64,000 bases of DNA from Carallia brachiata (taxonomy: Eukaryota > Streptophyta > Magnoliopsida > Malpighiales > Rhizophoraceae): positions 124,001 through 188,000 of the forward strand of contig JADCRB010000072.1 in NCBI GenBank assembly GCA_021464245.1. The letters run 5' to 3'. The translations under genes and the position numbers were made by a program. The notes below the pieces were generated by a model. That model ran no database searches. It was given only the letters and a program-made list of their open reading frames with translations, and was not told the DNA's origin. Shown here one piece after another: positions 31,241 to 42,383 of the stretch (position 1 is the stretch's first letter; every line of letters begins with the position of its first letter).

Positions 31241-34089
31241 TTCTGCAGGAATTCCGACTAATCCAAAAGCAAAATTGGATCCCAGATGTGGATAGTGGTG
31301 CCACTTCCCGTAAAGGTACTCTGATACTAATTATGTGATAAATGAATTGTGTGAACAGAAATTCTCCGAATGCTTGTTAAACAAGTAAAAACCTGGACAG
31401 GAATAGTTTTGCAAGGCTGGCTTGTGAATGCTGGAAGTATATAGTTGATGTAATTGGAATGCAAGTACAAAAATGCTAGCTGGGTTGGTTAGCATTTCAG
31501 TTGTTATTCTTTTTCTTTCAATGTGTCTTATTTTCGGAGAAGCAACTTCAAGCTTTGAACCAATTCTTGCAGGTGTGATCACGTAGAATTTCTGCAAGAG
31601 GATGTGGAATATGACAAGGATCTCTCCATCATTTGGCTTGGCAGAACCATATGCCCAACTCAAGGAAATGGCAAAGGTATTTAATGAGGTTTGTCAAACA
31701 AAATTTAAATTCACTATTTCATTTGCTCGAAGTGCTGCATTATTATTTTGTTTTGCTATCTTTACTTTTCCTTTCTCCCCTTCTCTACCGCAATGGCACT
31801 AAATGTACTAATTTAACAAATGGGGCAATAGTTTGGTGCTAATTTTACCTTCCAGTTTAATATTAAAGGCCCAAAAATGTCCTCAAAATGTTTCTGGCAG
31901 ATAAATTGGATTCACTGGGGGGGCTCCTCCTGTAATTTTTCATGCACGAATGCTTGCACTTACATAACATGGTTTTTTTTTTTTTTTTCATGTTGAAAAT
32001 ATGCAGAGATTAACGCATGCTGAGCGGAAATGGTGCTATTGCGGTGCTTTTTCTTCTTTGGATATGAACATTAGTTTCCTGATAGAATGGGTTGAAAGGA
32101 GGAAAACAACAAAGTTTTGGTAATGGTTTGTAAAGTTGATTTTCTTTTTTAGTTTTTTTTTTTTTTTTAGCTTTATTTCTTTTATGCTGTTTGTGTGATA
32201 AACCCAATAGTTCATTCACTCTTATTCTTTCTGTTCTCAATTTTATCTCTCAGGTAGCAAAACAAAAAAAATGATGCAGCACCTTGATTATTCCAGATCA
32301 TCAACTATAAGCAAGGTAAGCGCCAGCCTTTAATGGAATAAGGTCCGATTTCCGGCGCCAAGGATTCAAAGAACCGTTGAATTCGTTTTACTTTCTTGGT
32401 AACACTGTTCTTGCATTTGGTTTTCTTCTTTACCCCTTTTGTTTTGTTGTTGATTTTTCTTCCTTTGTAACATTGGACTTGTGGGTTAATGCTCTGTTTT
32501 TGCGCATCGGCTTCACACGGCAGCCCATTTGTGCGTTTCAAATCTGAAGGGAGCGGAAAGAGGAGTCGTGGATCCTAAGCGTTTTTTTTCCTGTTGGTTA
32601 ATTTCTTTTTACGAATCTTTTACTCCTAGCACTTGAATTCTTGGCTATCAACACTATATTTTTAATAAAGTTTTTCGACTCGGTACTTGTTTTGTATAGC
32701 ATCCTTTGTACCCTTTTATTGAACTTGAGGTTTGGTTTGGGGGTTTGTTGAATATGTGAAGAGGTTCAGTTGCTTCTGTTTCTTGTCTGTTGCAGAAAAT
32801 GATTTTTTTTTCCCGGTGGAAAGGAATAATTTTTAGTTTGAGGATCGTCTCTTCTCCTTGTTTATTTGCGGAAAATTGTATACTTTTTTTTTCAATTTCT
32901 AGTCTATTGAGCCAACAAGTAGAAGGATGTTACTTCTCACACATGTTTCCAGAAGATGGTGAGGTGTGGGATAGTTTCTTATTCTTATATTGCATTTCAT
33001 TACTACAAGAAATAAAGGAATAATTTTTACATATTCTTGGAGGACTCTGTTTTGATCTAATACATCATTCCACTGTTGTTACTGAAATTTGAAATTTGCT
33101 CATTTGTATCTTCTCACTTAGTTTACTACAGATAAAGGAGGCCGTATTATAAACTTTGACTTCTTTATCAAACCAATTGCATGAAGCTGAGGTTTCTCAT
33201 GCCATATTAATTATTCTTTGGTTACCTTTTTACACCATTTGCAGGCTATGTGGCTAACCAGTGTTGATGTAAAGAACCTTATAGACCAATTGGGTACTGA
33301 AACATATCAGAAACAAGTATTTTTTCGCTTTTTTTTCTTTTTTTTTTTTTTCTGTTGGAACTAATAATTAATTGGACACAACAGTTTCTGTTTCAGTCAT
33401 CTTCTGAAATTTTGTTGAAGGTTAATTTTCCACATTTGGCTCTAATTAGAGTTAGCCTTCGGCGATCAAATTTCCATGACAAATCGGTGGCATTGTGGGT
33501 TTTGGCTGAAATATTTAGCAAGTTTCTCGATTTGGACATCTCAGCAGCTTAAACAGCTTCTTCATACACTTAACCCAATGGGCAGAATATTCCATGCCAG
33601 ATCTGCACGGAGGTTGCTTCACATGAATGTGGAATAAATACAATAGAGAGTGTTGATATGTTTTGCTTTCCAGGTATATTTTTGTTGATTTCATCTTTTG
33701 GCTGTTTTTACTAGCTTATAAAGTAATAATTGTGATGTTTTCAATTACAGCATTGGCATACATTCAATTATTTACAAATTAGTCAAATATATGAACTATT
33801 AATTACAGCAATGTATCTGGGCCATTTTGTCTAAAAGGGAAATAAAAAAATAAAAATAATGACATTTTGAAAGAATTTTTTAAAGTTTTTTTTTAAATTA
33901 TTGAAGATCAAAATATTAACTTTAATACGTTAGATTGTAAAATTCTAGCTTTCATATATTTGTAGTATTGACATTAATCCACCTAGTTTTTTTTTTTTTT
34001 AGTTTTTAAAAAATTAAGTAAAACTACTTAATTAGTATGATGTTGTTAAATTAAAAGATAAATAATAATATTAAAAATAAAATGAGAGG
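31241..34089. other. Spacer between duplicated units A and B
   Basis: Short stretches look exon-like: 31571-31677 is open and bounded by CAG and GTAT, and another lies near 31250-31315, but their frames do not join. 33060-33300 (ggaggactctgttttgatct ... tggctaaccagtgttgatgtaa) matches 35815-36640 of unit B, so part of the duplication is out of order here. No gene supported. Confidence 0.5.
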
Positions 34090-34329
34090 CAACCCTTAAC
34101 TGGGGGGACACGAAAGCCTCATCAATGGGAGATTCAACCCCCAACGGCTATAAAATACGCCCACCTATAATTAGTAGTAGTAGTAGGATAGATCGAAATT
34201 CTCATTGGGTTGGGTATGAAATCTGCATCGACAGGGAATTCAGCTTTCTTCATATATTATTATAAATAAATATGAATATAAGTTGTTATTTTTATTTTTC
34301 ACTCAATTCAAGAGATTAAAGTCCCCCGC

Positions 34330-34525
34330 CTTCTTTTTTCTCTTGGCTTCCTTCTTCTTCTTCTGGGTTTTCTCCTTCTTCTTCTGGGTTTTCTCGTTCT
34401 TCTTCTTCTTTTTCTCGGTTTTCTTCTTCTGGGTTTTTTTTTCTTCTGTCTTCTTCTTCTTCTTCTTCCTCTGAGTTTTCTTCTTCTTCTTCTGGGTTTT
34501 TTTCTTCTTTTTTCCTTCTTCTTCG
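34330..34525. repeat. TTC/CTT-rich low-complexity tract
   Basis: Nearly pure pyrimidine tract of cttctt and gggttttc words. Long Lys/Glu or Phe frames predicted across it are artefacts. It sits at the position of a shorter TTC run at 27220-27240 in unit A. Confidence 0.9.
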
Positions 34526-35246
34526 AACTTCAAGAAAAAGAAAAAAATTGGGGTTGAGGTTCAGGAATCCGGATTTCAAATTTGAAAGACCGAAGAAGAG
34601 CTTGGGGATTTCTTCTGGCCAAGGTTCTCTCTTTTTCTTTCTCTTTAATTTTTTTTGATTATTTAAGGGTTTGTCTTTGTTTCCTTTTCTTTATTTTCCA
34701 TATTTTTCTTGGTATTTTCTGGTTTCTTTTTGTTCTCACTCTTTCTTTGTTATCTGGGTCTGTTATCATTTTTTTTTTCCCAAGAACTGTAAACATTGCG
34801 TTATTAAAAGAATAAGAATTCAAAAGGGTAAAATAGAGGGTGTCCTGTATTAGTAGATGATGGATAAGTTTTTCTCATTGGTGTGGATTGAAATGCATGG
34901 CTTTATCATTTTACTAAGATTTTTTTCCATAAAAAGTTTGTTGATTTTTCTTCTGGTAAAGTCACACGATAAATCATGAAATCTTTATTACATGGTAATC
35001 ACCGTTACGCGTAATGCGTTATTTTCTTACTAAAAATTTTACCTTTTCTTTTTTGTAGTCAAATATATAAATGCAGACATGTCTGTTTTCTTTCATTTTC
35101 ATAGGAGGAAAATTATAGTTTTTTCTGCAGCAAGCTATCTTAGTTTGGTCTGAATGATTGTAAATCTTTTTCACATTCCCTTTTTAATGCTTGACATTCA
35201 ATACACAAGTGTGTTTGATGAGTAAACTATCTTAGTTTGGTGCTAA

Positions 35247-35618
35247 TTATTGTAAGTCTTTTTCGCATTCCTTTTTTAATGCTCGACATTCAATACACAA
35301 ATATGTTTGTTGAGTCGGTGAACTATGTTTACTTTGGTTTAACTGGTACCAGACACCTGCACGACACTTCTTAGTAAGAGATTGAATGAAATATGATAGT
35401 GTCCTACTGTCAGATTGAGTTATTATCTTCGCTGAGTCAACATTGATAGTATTCCTTTGGTTTTGGAGATTTTCAAACTTCAACTTAGTTTCGAGTGTAG
35501 GATTGCTGTTGCTGCTGCTTCCAGTTTCTTGTAGAAAAATTAATCTTCTTGAATTGTAAGCTTGAGCTGATGAACAGAAGGGTGTGAGCTTTGTCAAGCA
35601 GGAGTTAGATCCATACAT
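35247..35618 (-). CDS. Candidate small ORF conserved in unit B (123 aa)
   Basis: Paralogous partner of the ORF at 28012-28368. The ATG at 35618 aligns with the proposed start of the other copy, and the frames stay in register through several three-base-multiple gaps until shortly before the stops. Rich in Ser, Thr, Gln and Lys, one CIEC motif near the end, no membrane segment. Function unknown; expression is not shown by anything in the sequence. Confidence 0.3.
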   Translation of the reverse strand: MYGSNSCLTKLTPFCSSAQAYNSRRLIFLQETGSSSNSNPTLETKLKFENLQNQRNTINVDSAKIITQSDSRTLSYFIQSLTKKCRAGVWYQLNQSKHSSPTQQTYLCIECRALKKECEKDLQ

Positions 35619-36073
35619 GTTTTTACCGAGGTCGGACTGTTACTTTTTCTTGTATTTTACAATCAGTAGAAAAATATAAATGAAACTACGTTCAGGTTAG
35701 TCTACCTTGACTAATGGCATTAGAGCATCCCACCAGGGGTGAATTTTGTCTCCAGTTCTTTTTTTTTCTCTGAAATTTTATTTTGCACCTGTTATTATAT
35801 GTTGCTTAGATCCTCTTGGAAGGCTCTGGTTTGATCTCATAGAGTCACATTCTTCCACTAATTTGATGGAAATTTGCTCATTTAAATCTTTTTGGTAGGC
35901 TCTGGTTGGCTCATTTGCAGGTAGGGGAGTATACAATGTGCTTTGGCTTCTTTATCGGACATTGCACAAAGCAGAGGTTTTTTGCATTACATCTGTGATT
36001 CCCGACTTTTATTTGCTGGTTCATTGGTCACTCATTCCTTTGTTTAGATTTAAATCTATAGTATTTTTCTAAC

Positions 36074-36573
36074 GGGATAAGGATTTTTTTAGTCCTAAAC
36101 CTTTAGGTTTTTTTACGTTTAAGTCCTAAACCTTTTTGACATTTCATTTGAGTCCTAAACTTTTTGATTTTCTACCAAATTAGTCCCTCTGTTTAACAAA
36201 AGTGATCAATCTATTAAAAAATAATTTTAACTTTACAAAAAATTATGTAAAAAAGATTAAATATATGAATTGAATGTCTTTTTTATAAAAAAATATACAT
36301 GTTGCCTATTTAATTCGTATATTTTTTGATTAAAAAAATATTTAATATGCATATTTTGTTGATGAAAAAAATATTTAACTCATGTATTTAAGCTTTTTTA
36401 AATGATTTTGATTAAATTAAATTCACTTATTAATAGATTGACTACTTTTCGTAATTTAAAAGACTGATATAGTAAAAAATTAAAAGATTTAGAACTCAAA
36501 TGAAATGTTAAAAAGGTTTAGGACTCAAACGTAAAAAAATCTAAAGGTTTAGGACCTTAAAAATATTTATCCC
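36074..36573. mobile_element. Mutator-like MITE with long terminal inverted repeats
   Basis: A 500-bp element. The left end GGGATAAGGATTTTTTTAG... is the inverted counterpart of the right end ...AATATTTATCCC. The inverted arms extend about 120 bp each (taaacctttaggttt, aagtcctaaaccttttt, atttcatttgagtcc on the left and their complements on the right). Flanks are tttttctaac (left) and tttttactaac (right), an imperfect target duplication of about 9-11 bp, as for Mutator-like elements. It is absent from unit A. Confidence 0.75.
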
Positions 36574-39529
36574 TTTTTTACTAACTGCCTAGTGTGATTT
36601 ACAGGTTGGGCGCTAACCAGCATCAAGGTAGGGAACCTTTAAAGCTATGGCTCACTGAATGCATTGGAACAGGCCTTTTTTTGGTTTTCTTTTTTTTCAC
36701 CCTCTGTTTATGTCGATCCATTACTTTCTTGTCCTAAGTATACATTTATTACAAGTTCACCTCTATGGTACCTGACTTGATATTTCCTTAGCGTCTTGAT
36801 AGTTTTCTCTTTTTTAAACCATTTTATACAAACCTCAAATGTCCTGGAGATCAACCATAGATTTCTTGAGCATTTTCTATCTGCTGTCATCAAGAAAGTT
36901 GACATTTTGTATGTGTGCATAGTTATCCGTTTTCTGAAGTGTACATGTTCTATCACGGACTATGAGAATCTTACAACCAGTGAGTTGAATGGCCCCTATT
37001 GATAACATGAAAGTTGGAAATCAATCAAAGATTTGTTGAACCTTAAATTATGTGCGAACTTTTATCACTTATAGATATTCTTCTTCAGGTAATGTTTGCA
37101 AATTTAATTTCAAGTATTATAATTAAACTTACACTTAATCAACTACCATGTAATTCTGCCTAATAGACATCTAGTGATTCTTTAGACCTGTACAGAAATT
37201 TGCAATTATGGCATGTCAGTGTGGATATGTACACTGCCTGTAGCACTTTCACTTCCTTGCCTGTTTCCTGCTCAGTGTTTTATTTTATTTTATTTTTCTG
37301 ATGCCTCTTGTCTTGGTGTTTGCATTTGCAAATCATTAGTCATGAATTATCAGAATCAAAGTGAGTCCACTCTCTCCACTGGAATTCTTAATTTCTGGGC
37401 ATTACATGTTTCTAATCCTGTTATCAACATAGACGTAGTTGGCGTTTCAAAGGTACCTAGCCTTCAGCATTGTGTTGTACTGGTGATAATGTGTTTTCTC
37501 TCATTGGAAATAATATCTGTGTTTTGTTTTCAAACCCTAATCTTATTAATTGAATACAGTTTAGAAAGGAGTCGTGAAAAGTTAATAGACCAGATTGTTG
37601 AATCTGCTGTAGATATTAGTGAATTTAATCTCTAATATTGTGGTCAATGAAATAATGTTCCAGTAAAATTATTCAATTAATGTTTTTCTTGGCTGTGATG
37701 AATTATTTTTCAGTAATTTTTAACTTACTTTTATGATATTCTTGCATTTTATTATATGCACTCATTAAAAATGGATTTTTAAAACTGATCGATATTTTAT
37801 ACTTCTGGTACCATTTTTCCATTAGTTTCTCAAATTTTGCTGCATGTTAGGCAGGTCTTAAGCAATGTGTTGTTGCAAGAGTGACTGAAGGCACTTTAGG
37901 TGTTAAAAGGAATTTAATTTTTTAACGTCTCTTGGTTGTGACGATAACCTTTTCAGCAGATTAAACAATGACTTGATCATTGGACCTGGTGACTATTCTA
38001 TTGAAGGCAAGTTACTCTTAAATTTAACGACTGTGATATGTGATATGCTAATGGAAAGCTCATTGTTTCTTATTTTTGCAAGCTGACAATTGCCCCTGTA
38101 GGTGGATTGCTTCTTTTTGACATGTAAAAATTTTACTGGTTTCCTTTGTCAAGCAGAGAAATGCTCTGTGACATTGCTTGATGATTCTCACAGAATTTGA
38201 ATCTACAGCTAATATTGTATTTTTATTCCTATATTGAAATACCTGTGAGGCTAGCAAAAAAATTTTGTGTACAAGGCATCTGTTGGTGGCTTTTTGAACT
38301 TCAGTGCAATCTCCACTTTGCGGTTGCTCCTGAAAAACTAGTATCTCAATTAAAGTGCCCGTGTTTCTGCCACATAAATATGAAATTTGCTTCTGATATC
38401 TTTTCCTACTTGCCTTGTTTAGAAGACACAGGTAGAATTTTGGTATCTTCTTGCCAGCTGCTGAGATGATCATTTTAATATAAAATTCGTCCAATCTATG
38501 TGGCTTTTATTCAGCCAATTATGAATGTTCTTTGTTTTATATTGCAGGTCCACGTGCATCCTCCAATAGGGACACTGAATTATCAAGTGTGACAGCATTT
38601 TAAACTTCAGTGGTTGTCCATCTTTAAAGTTTCCATTGGTAGTTAAAAAATTTTGCATGATCAAGCTCAGCCAGATTATAATAGGGAGTTCCATCCCTGA
38701 GATCTAACTGAATTTGTGTTCTTTTGCATGTGGACATGACTTAAGAGCTAAAGGCTGTAAAAGGAAAAGGATAATTCCTTGGGATTTCTAACATTTTGCC
38801 GCTGAAGGCTGCTGAAGGGCAAGGATATTTCCTTAAGCGAACAATCAATGTTTTCTCTGCAGACAAAATAGGTATGAAATGGCGATATCTTTTGTTTCTA
38901 GTACAACTTAAAACATGCATATCAAATTTGTTCAATAACTTATCTTTCATGCAGACCACTTCCCTTTGAAAGGTTTACATTATTCCACGTCCATAATCTT
39001 TCAGACCTTCCACTTATATTTTTATCTTTCAATTCTTTTCCTTTTTTGGTTTACTGTTGTAGTTTGATAGAGTCTGTTACTTGCAAGTGAACATTTTGGA
39101 GCATCTGCATTTATTGAAAGTTTTGTGCAGTTATGCTCCTGTGGTTATAGGCTACGCATTATTTCTGCACGAGCCTTGGCTTCAAAGCATTGTGTCTCAG
39201 AAGCTTTTATTCTTTTGTCAATGGATGTTCTATAAAATTTTGTTCTCTTTGGTTCATGATTTATTAGGAAAATTTAATTTTATGACTGAGGTGAAACAGT
39301 TTTCCCCTCTCAACATCTCGATTGAGTGCAGAGAGGGGGTCTGTCAACTTAAGGTGACAACCTTTGCTTTGGTATTGTTGTTAATCATCATGGCATATGA
39401 TATAAAATCGGGAAATGTTCTTGTGCAGGACCATTAATCCAACTAAGGCTCATCTGTATCATTAAGCTCTAAATCAGAACTCTTTGAATTTCTTCCATTA
39501 CCTTATCTTTTGCTTCCACATTAAGTTAG

Positions 39530-40205
39530 GCGCTCATCTTCTCTGTTTTTTAAATTGTTAGACTATTAGTTTTCATAGATTGAAAAAAAAAAAAAAGAAA
39601 ACAATAAAGGAAACTAATAGATGTAATCTAACTAGTTACTAGATATTACGTTCAAATAAAAAATTAGGAGTTAAAATTTTGCTTCCTACTAGTTCACCGC
39701 TCTTTGTATATTTATGGGTTATAACTCTCCATAAAGAGTAAAAAAAAAATTGTAAACAAGAAAGGATAGATACATCAAGCCAGCATATGAAGGTTGTTTT
39801 TATTAGATTCTTTAAACTAGTGGTAGGGTGCATAATTTTTACTTTCTAGTAACTAGATACATCAAGCCAGCATATGAAGAATTGGTTCGAACTTCAAGTC
39901 AGACGCTTATCCTTTTTTTTTTAACTGTTAAGTTATTAGTTTTAATAGACAAAAAAAAAAAAAAAAAAAAGAAGAAAACAATAAAGGAAATCAGTAGGTG
40001 TAATTTAACGGGTTACTAAATATTATGTTCAAATAAGAGATTGAGAGTTAAAATTCTATTTCCTACTAATTCACTGCTCCTTGTATATTTAAAGACCAAA
40101 AAAAAAAAAAACATAAACAAGAAAGGATGGATACATCAAGCCAGCAAATGAAGGTTGTTTTTATTAGATTCTTTTAACTAGTAGTAGGGTGCATAATTTT
40201 AATTT
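39530..40205. repeat. Diverged tandem duplication, period about 370 bp
   Basis: The block with ttagttttcatag, caataaaggaaact, acaagaaaggatagatacatcaagccagc and tagtagggtgcataattt occurs at about 39551-39838 and 39921-40204. A fragment of it (agatacatcaagccagcatatgaag) is also repeated at 39856-39880. Confidence 0.8.
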
Positions 40206-40299
40206 TTATAAGATTCATATGCTCTCAGGATTGTTGCATAAATATAAATAGATGTAAAGAACAAGCTAATTCTGCCAATTTGAAGGGCCTGGCATCCGC

Positions 40300-40842
40300 C
40301 AAATGGGTCTCTAATTTTATAGGTACGCTACAGAGCTGTCCGGCAAGATAATTGGCTCGCAACCTGCCGTACGGTGACAGATCCAGATATATAAGTCATA
40401 ATACGATCATAATTGGCTGGTCTTAGTTATTATATAATTTAGAGAAGCCAAATTTGCATTTCTTATTCTGTTTTCTTTTTGTTAATTAATTTTTAATTAA
40501 AATTTGAATTCAAAAATTTTAATCTTGAATGCGATTATAATATCATTGAACTATAATTTATCAATACGTTTCCTATTCTGTAGCTTGATATTTGCATCTC
40601 CTTCGTTCTTTTACTAACAGCTAATATTTTTTCGAAGTTATGCTGAGAGTATTTGTCATGGCTTATTGCATTTTCAAAACATTTGACTTAGCATTTTGGA
40701 AGTGCTCGGCTAAATCATTTCCCCTTTGGACTGCCGAAGCAAATGGACAATATTTCGTTTCCAAATCCAATCACATGACGACCTTATGAAGACATTTCAA
40801 TATCCACACATGGTGCTTTTAGCATGTCGTCCAATCATCGTG

Positions 40843-40886
<44 letters not shown>

Positions 40887-42059
40887 CAGCTTTGATTATA
40901 TTTTCTGTCAAGAGCGAGCGCACACATATCATTTGTTTTCAAAAAGATTGTTTAATGTTTATTATGGCCCACTTAATCACGGGGAAGATGCTGCTTTTTT
41001 TTGGCCTGCTCCTCCCTTTCTCTTTTTCAGTGTCATTACATCTTCAGAATTAAATTTATCTAAATATTTTTTTTATATATTAAAATAATAATTTAGTGCA
41101 ATAAAATTATTATTTTATATAACAAAAAATACAAAAAAAAAAAAAAATTTGTTACACAAAATATCAATTTTATTACACAAAATCACCGTCTTGTTATACA
41201 AAAAAAAATTCGGACACATGTCTAATTCTAGCAACTTAATTTTTTCCTTTCATTTTTGGTTAGGCATCCTCGCCTTATGTTACCGGAGACAAAATTAAAA
41301 ATTCTCTGCTCATAGTGCTTTTTTTTTTTTTAATAATAATTGATTGAAATAAGATAATCCGGCATCCGAACTGTATTCCTTTTTCGTATCTTTCTTATTA
41401 GAGTCCATTTACAAATCAACAACGCTGAGGGTACTCCTTACAATTGCAAGCTCGTTAAAGCAATCCAATCATGGCTGTATTCTTTTGTTTTCTTATTACA
41501 ACATATTGACTAAAATTTACTTGAACGGTTGTACATTCTACCTCTACAAGTAACACCCATTTTCCCCAAGTATTGAAATCAAACACAGATTAACTCCATC
41601 ATAATTTGATCTTGAGAACACCCATACTCAACATAGAAACATTCTTTAGTTTACACTCATAATGAAATAAAGACAGACGGAGAAAAGGTAAGAATAATTT
41701 TTGGCACCGGCCTGAAACTTTGGGCTTAATTTCCAAATAAAACTGATGAAACTCAAATTCACGTAACAAATATTTACTTCCATAATCCCAATAGAAATTC
41801 CGGTTTGGCCAGGATTCAGCCAATCCACCGGGCGATCACAAGTGGATCCACACAGCGAGGAAAAGAAATCAATCAGGAAAAGGGTGCCAAAAAGAAAAAA
41901 GAAAGAGAGAAGGGAAAGAGGGGTTTGGGCTTAGTTAGAGCTCGGGAGTTCGAACTTGATCTTACCCTCATCTCCCTTCCTTATTACTGCGCTTGCAGTT
42001 CTTTTGGGAAATAAAAAAATGAAAAGAAGAGAAAGAAAGAAAGAGTGGAAAGACATAAA
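40300..42059. repeat. Segmental-duplication block downstream of RALF-like gene 2
   Basis: 40330-40920 matches 46800-47320: gagctgtccggcaag, ggaagtgctcggctaaat, ggactgccgaagcaaatgg, cgtccaatcatcgtgtattttat and tgacagctttgat recur in order. The stretch at 41830-41890 (gatccacacagcgaggaaa) matches 48180 next to RALF-like gene 3. An AT microsatellite lies at 40849-40884. No gene. Confidence 0.75.
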
Positions 42060-42383
42060 CTAGCAGTTGCGATTGTAAACTCCGCACCTTTCGCCACTAG
42101 CGGGATTTTTATCAGGGAGGCAGTAGCGCTCATTTCGGCCGCAGTTGAACGTCGGGCCGCGGAGTCTGCTGGCATCGTAGGAATAACCGGAGGAAGAGCC
42201 CTGCAGCACTCTGCCAAACTCAGAGCCCATCATGAACTCCAATTCCATGTTGGACTCAGCTATGGACATTGCCAGTGAAGTTGTTATGCTGCTGCTGCTA
42301 GCCCAGCAAGGTTTTGGGCTGACCAGCATCACCAGCACCACCACCACGAAGCCAGAAACTGAAAGAAAGGTCAGACTCTTCAT
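42060..42383 (-). CDS. RALF-like secreted peptide precursor 2
   Basis: 107 residues from the ATG at 42383, chosen because the signal peptide (FLSVSGFVVVVLVMLVS) follows at once and because it aligns with the start of RALF-like gene 3; a longer upstream in-frame extension has no support. The propeptide ESNMELEFMMGSEFGRVL resembles RALF propeptides. The mature region has SYDASRLRG in place of the YISY stretch and four cysteines C-x6-C-x11-C-x6-C (CGRNERYC ... CGVYNRNC), ending exactly at the last Cys. No dibasic RRxL site; GRVL remains. It is a close paralogue of RALF-like gene 3 and more distant from gene 1. Confidence 0.78.
   Translation of the reverse strand: MKSLTFLSVSGFVVVVLVMLVSPKPCWASSSSITTSLAMSIAESNMELEFMMGSEFGRVLQGSSSGYSYDASRLRGPTFNCGRNERYCLPDKNPASGERCGVYNRNC

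Larger units (their letters stand above)
34090..39530 (+). repeat. Duplicated unit B (possible non-coding transcription unit)
   Basis: Second copy of the unit at 26810-31240, same strand, with anchors listed there. Longer because of a 500-bp MITE at 36074-36573 and extra sequence around 36.6-37.4 kb. Divergence is clear by eye (many substitutions and indels), so the duplication is old. No long reading frame; the matching minus-strand ORF is at 35247-35618. Confidence 0.8.

Noticed and set aside
34283..34579. Lys/Glu-rich or Phe-rich open frames on both strands
   Set aside because: They come from a TTC/GAA low-complexity tract and have no domain.
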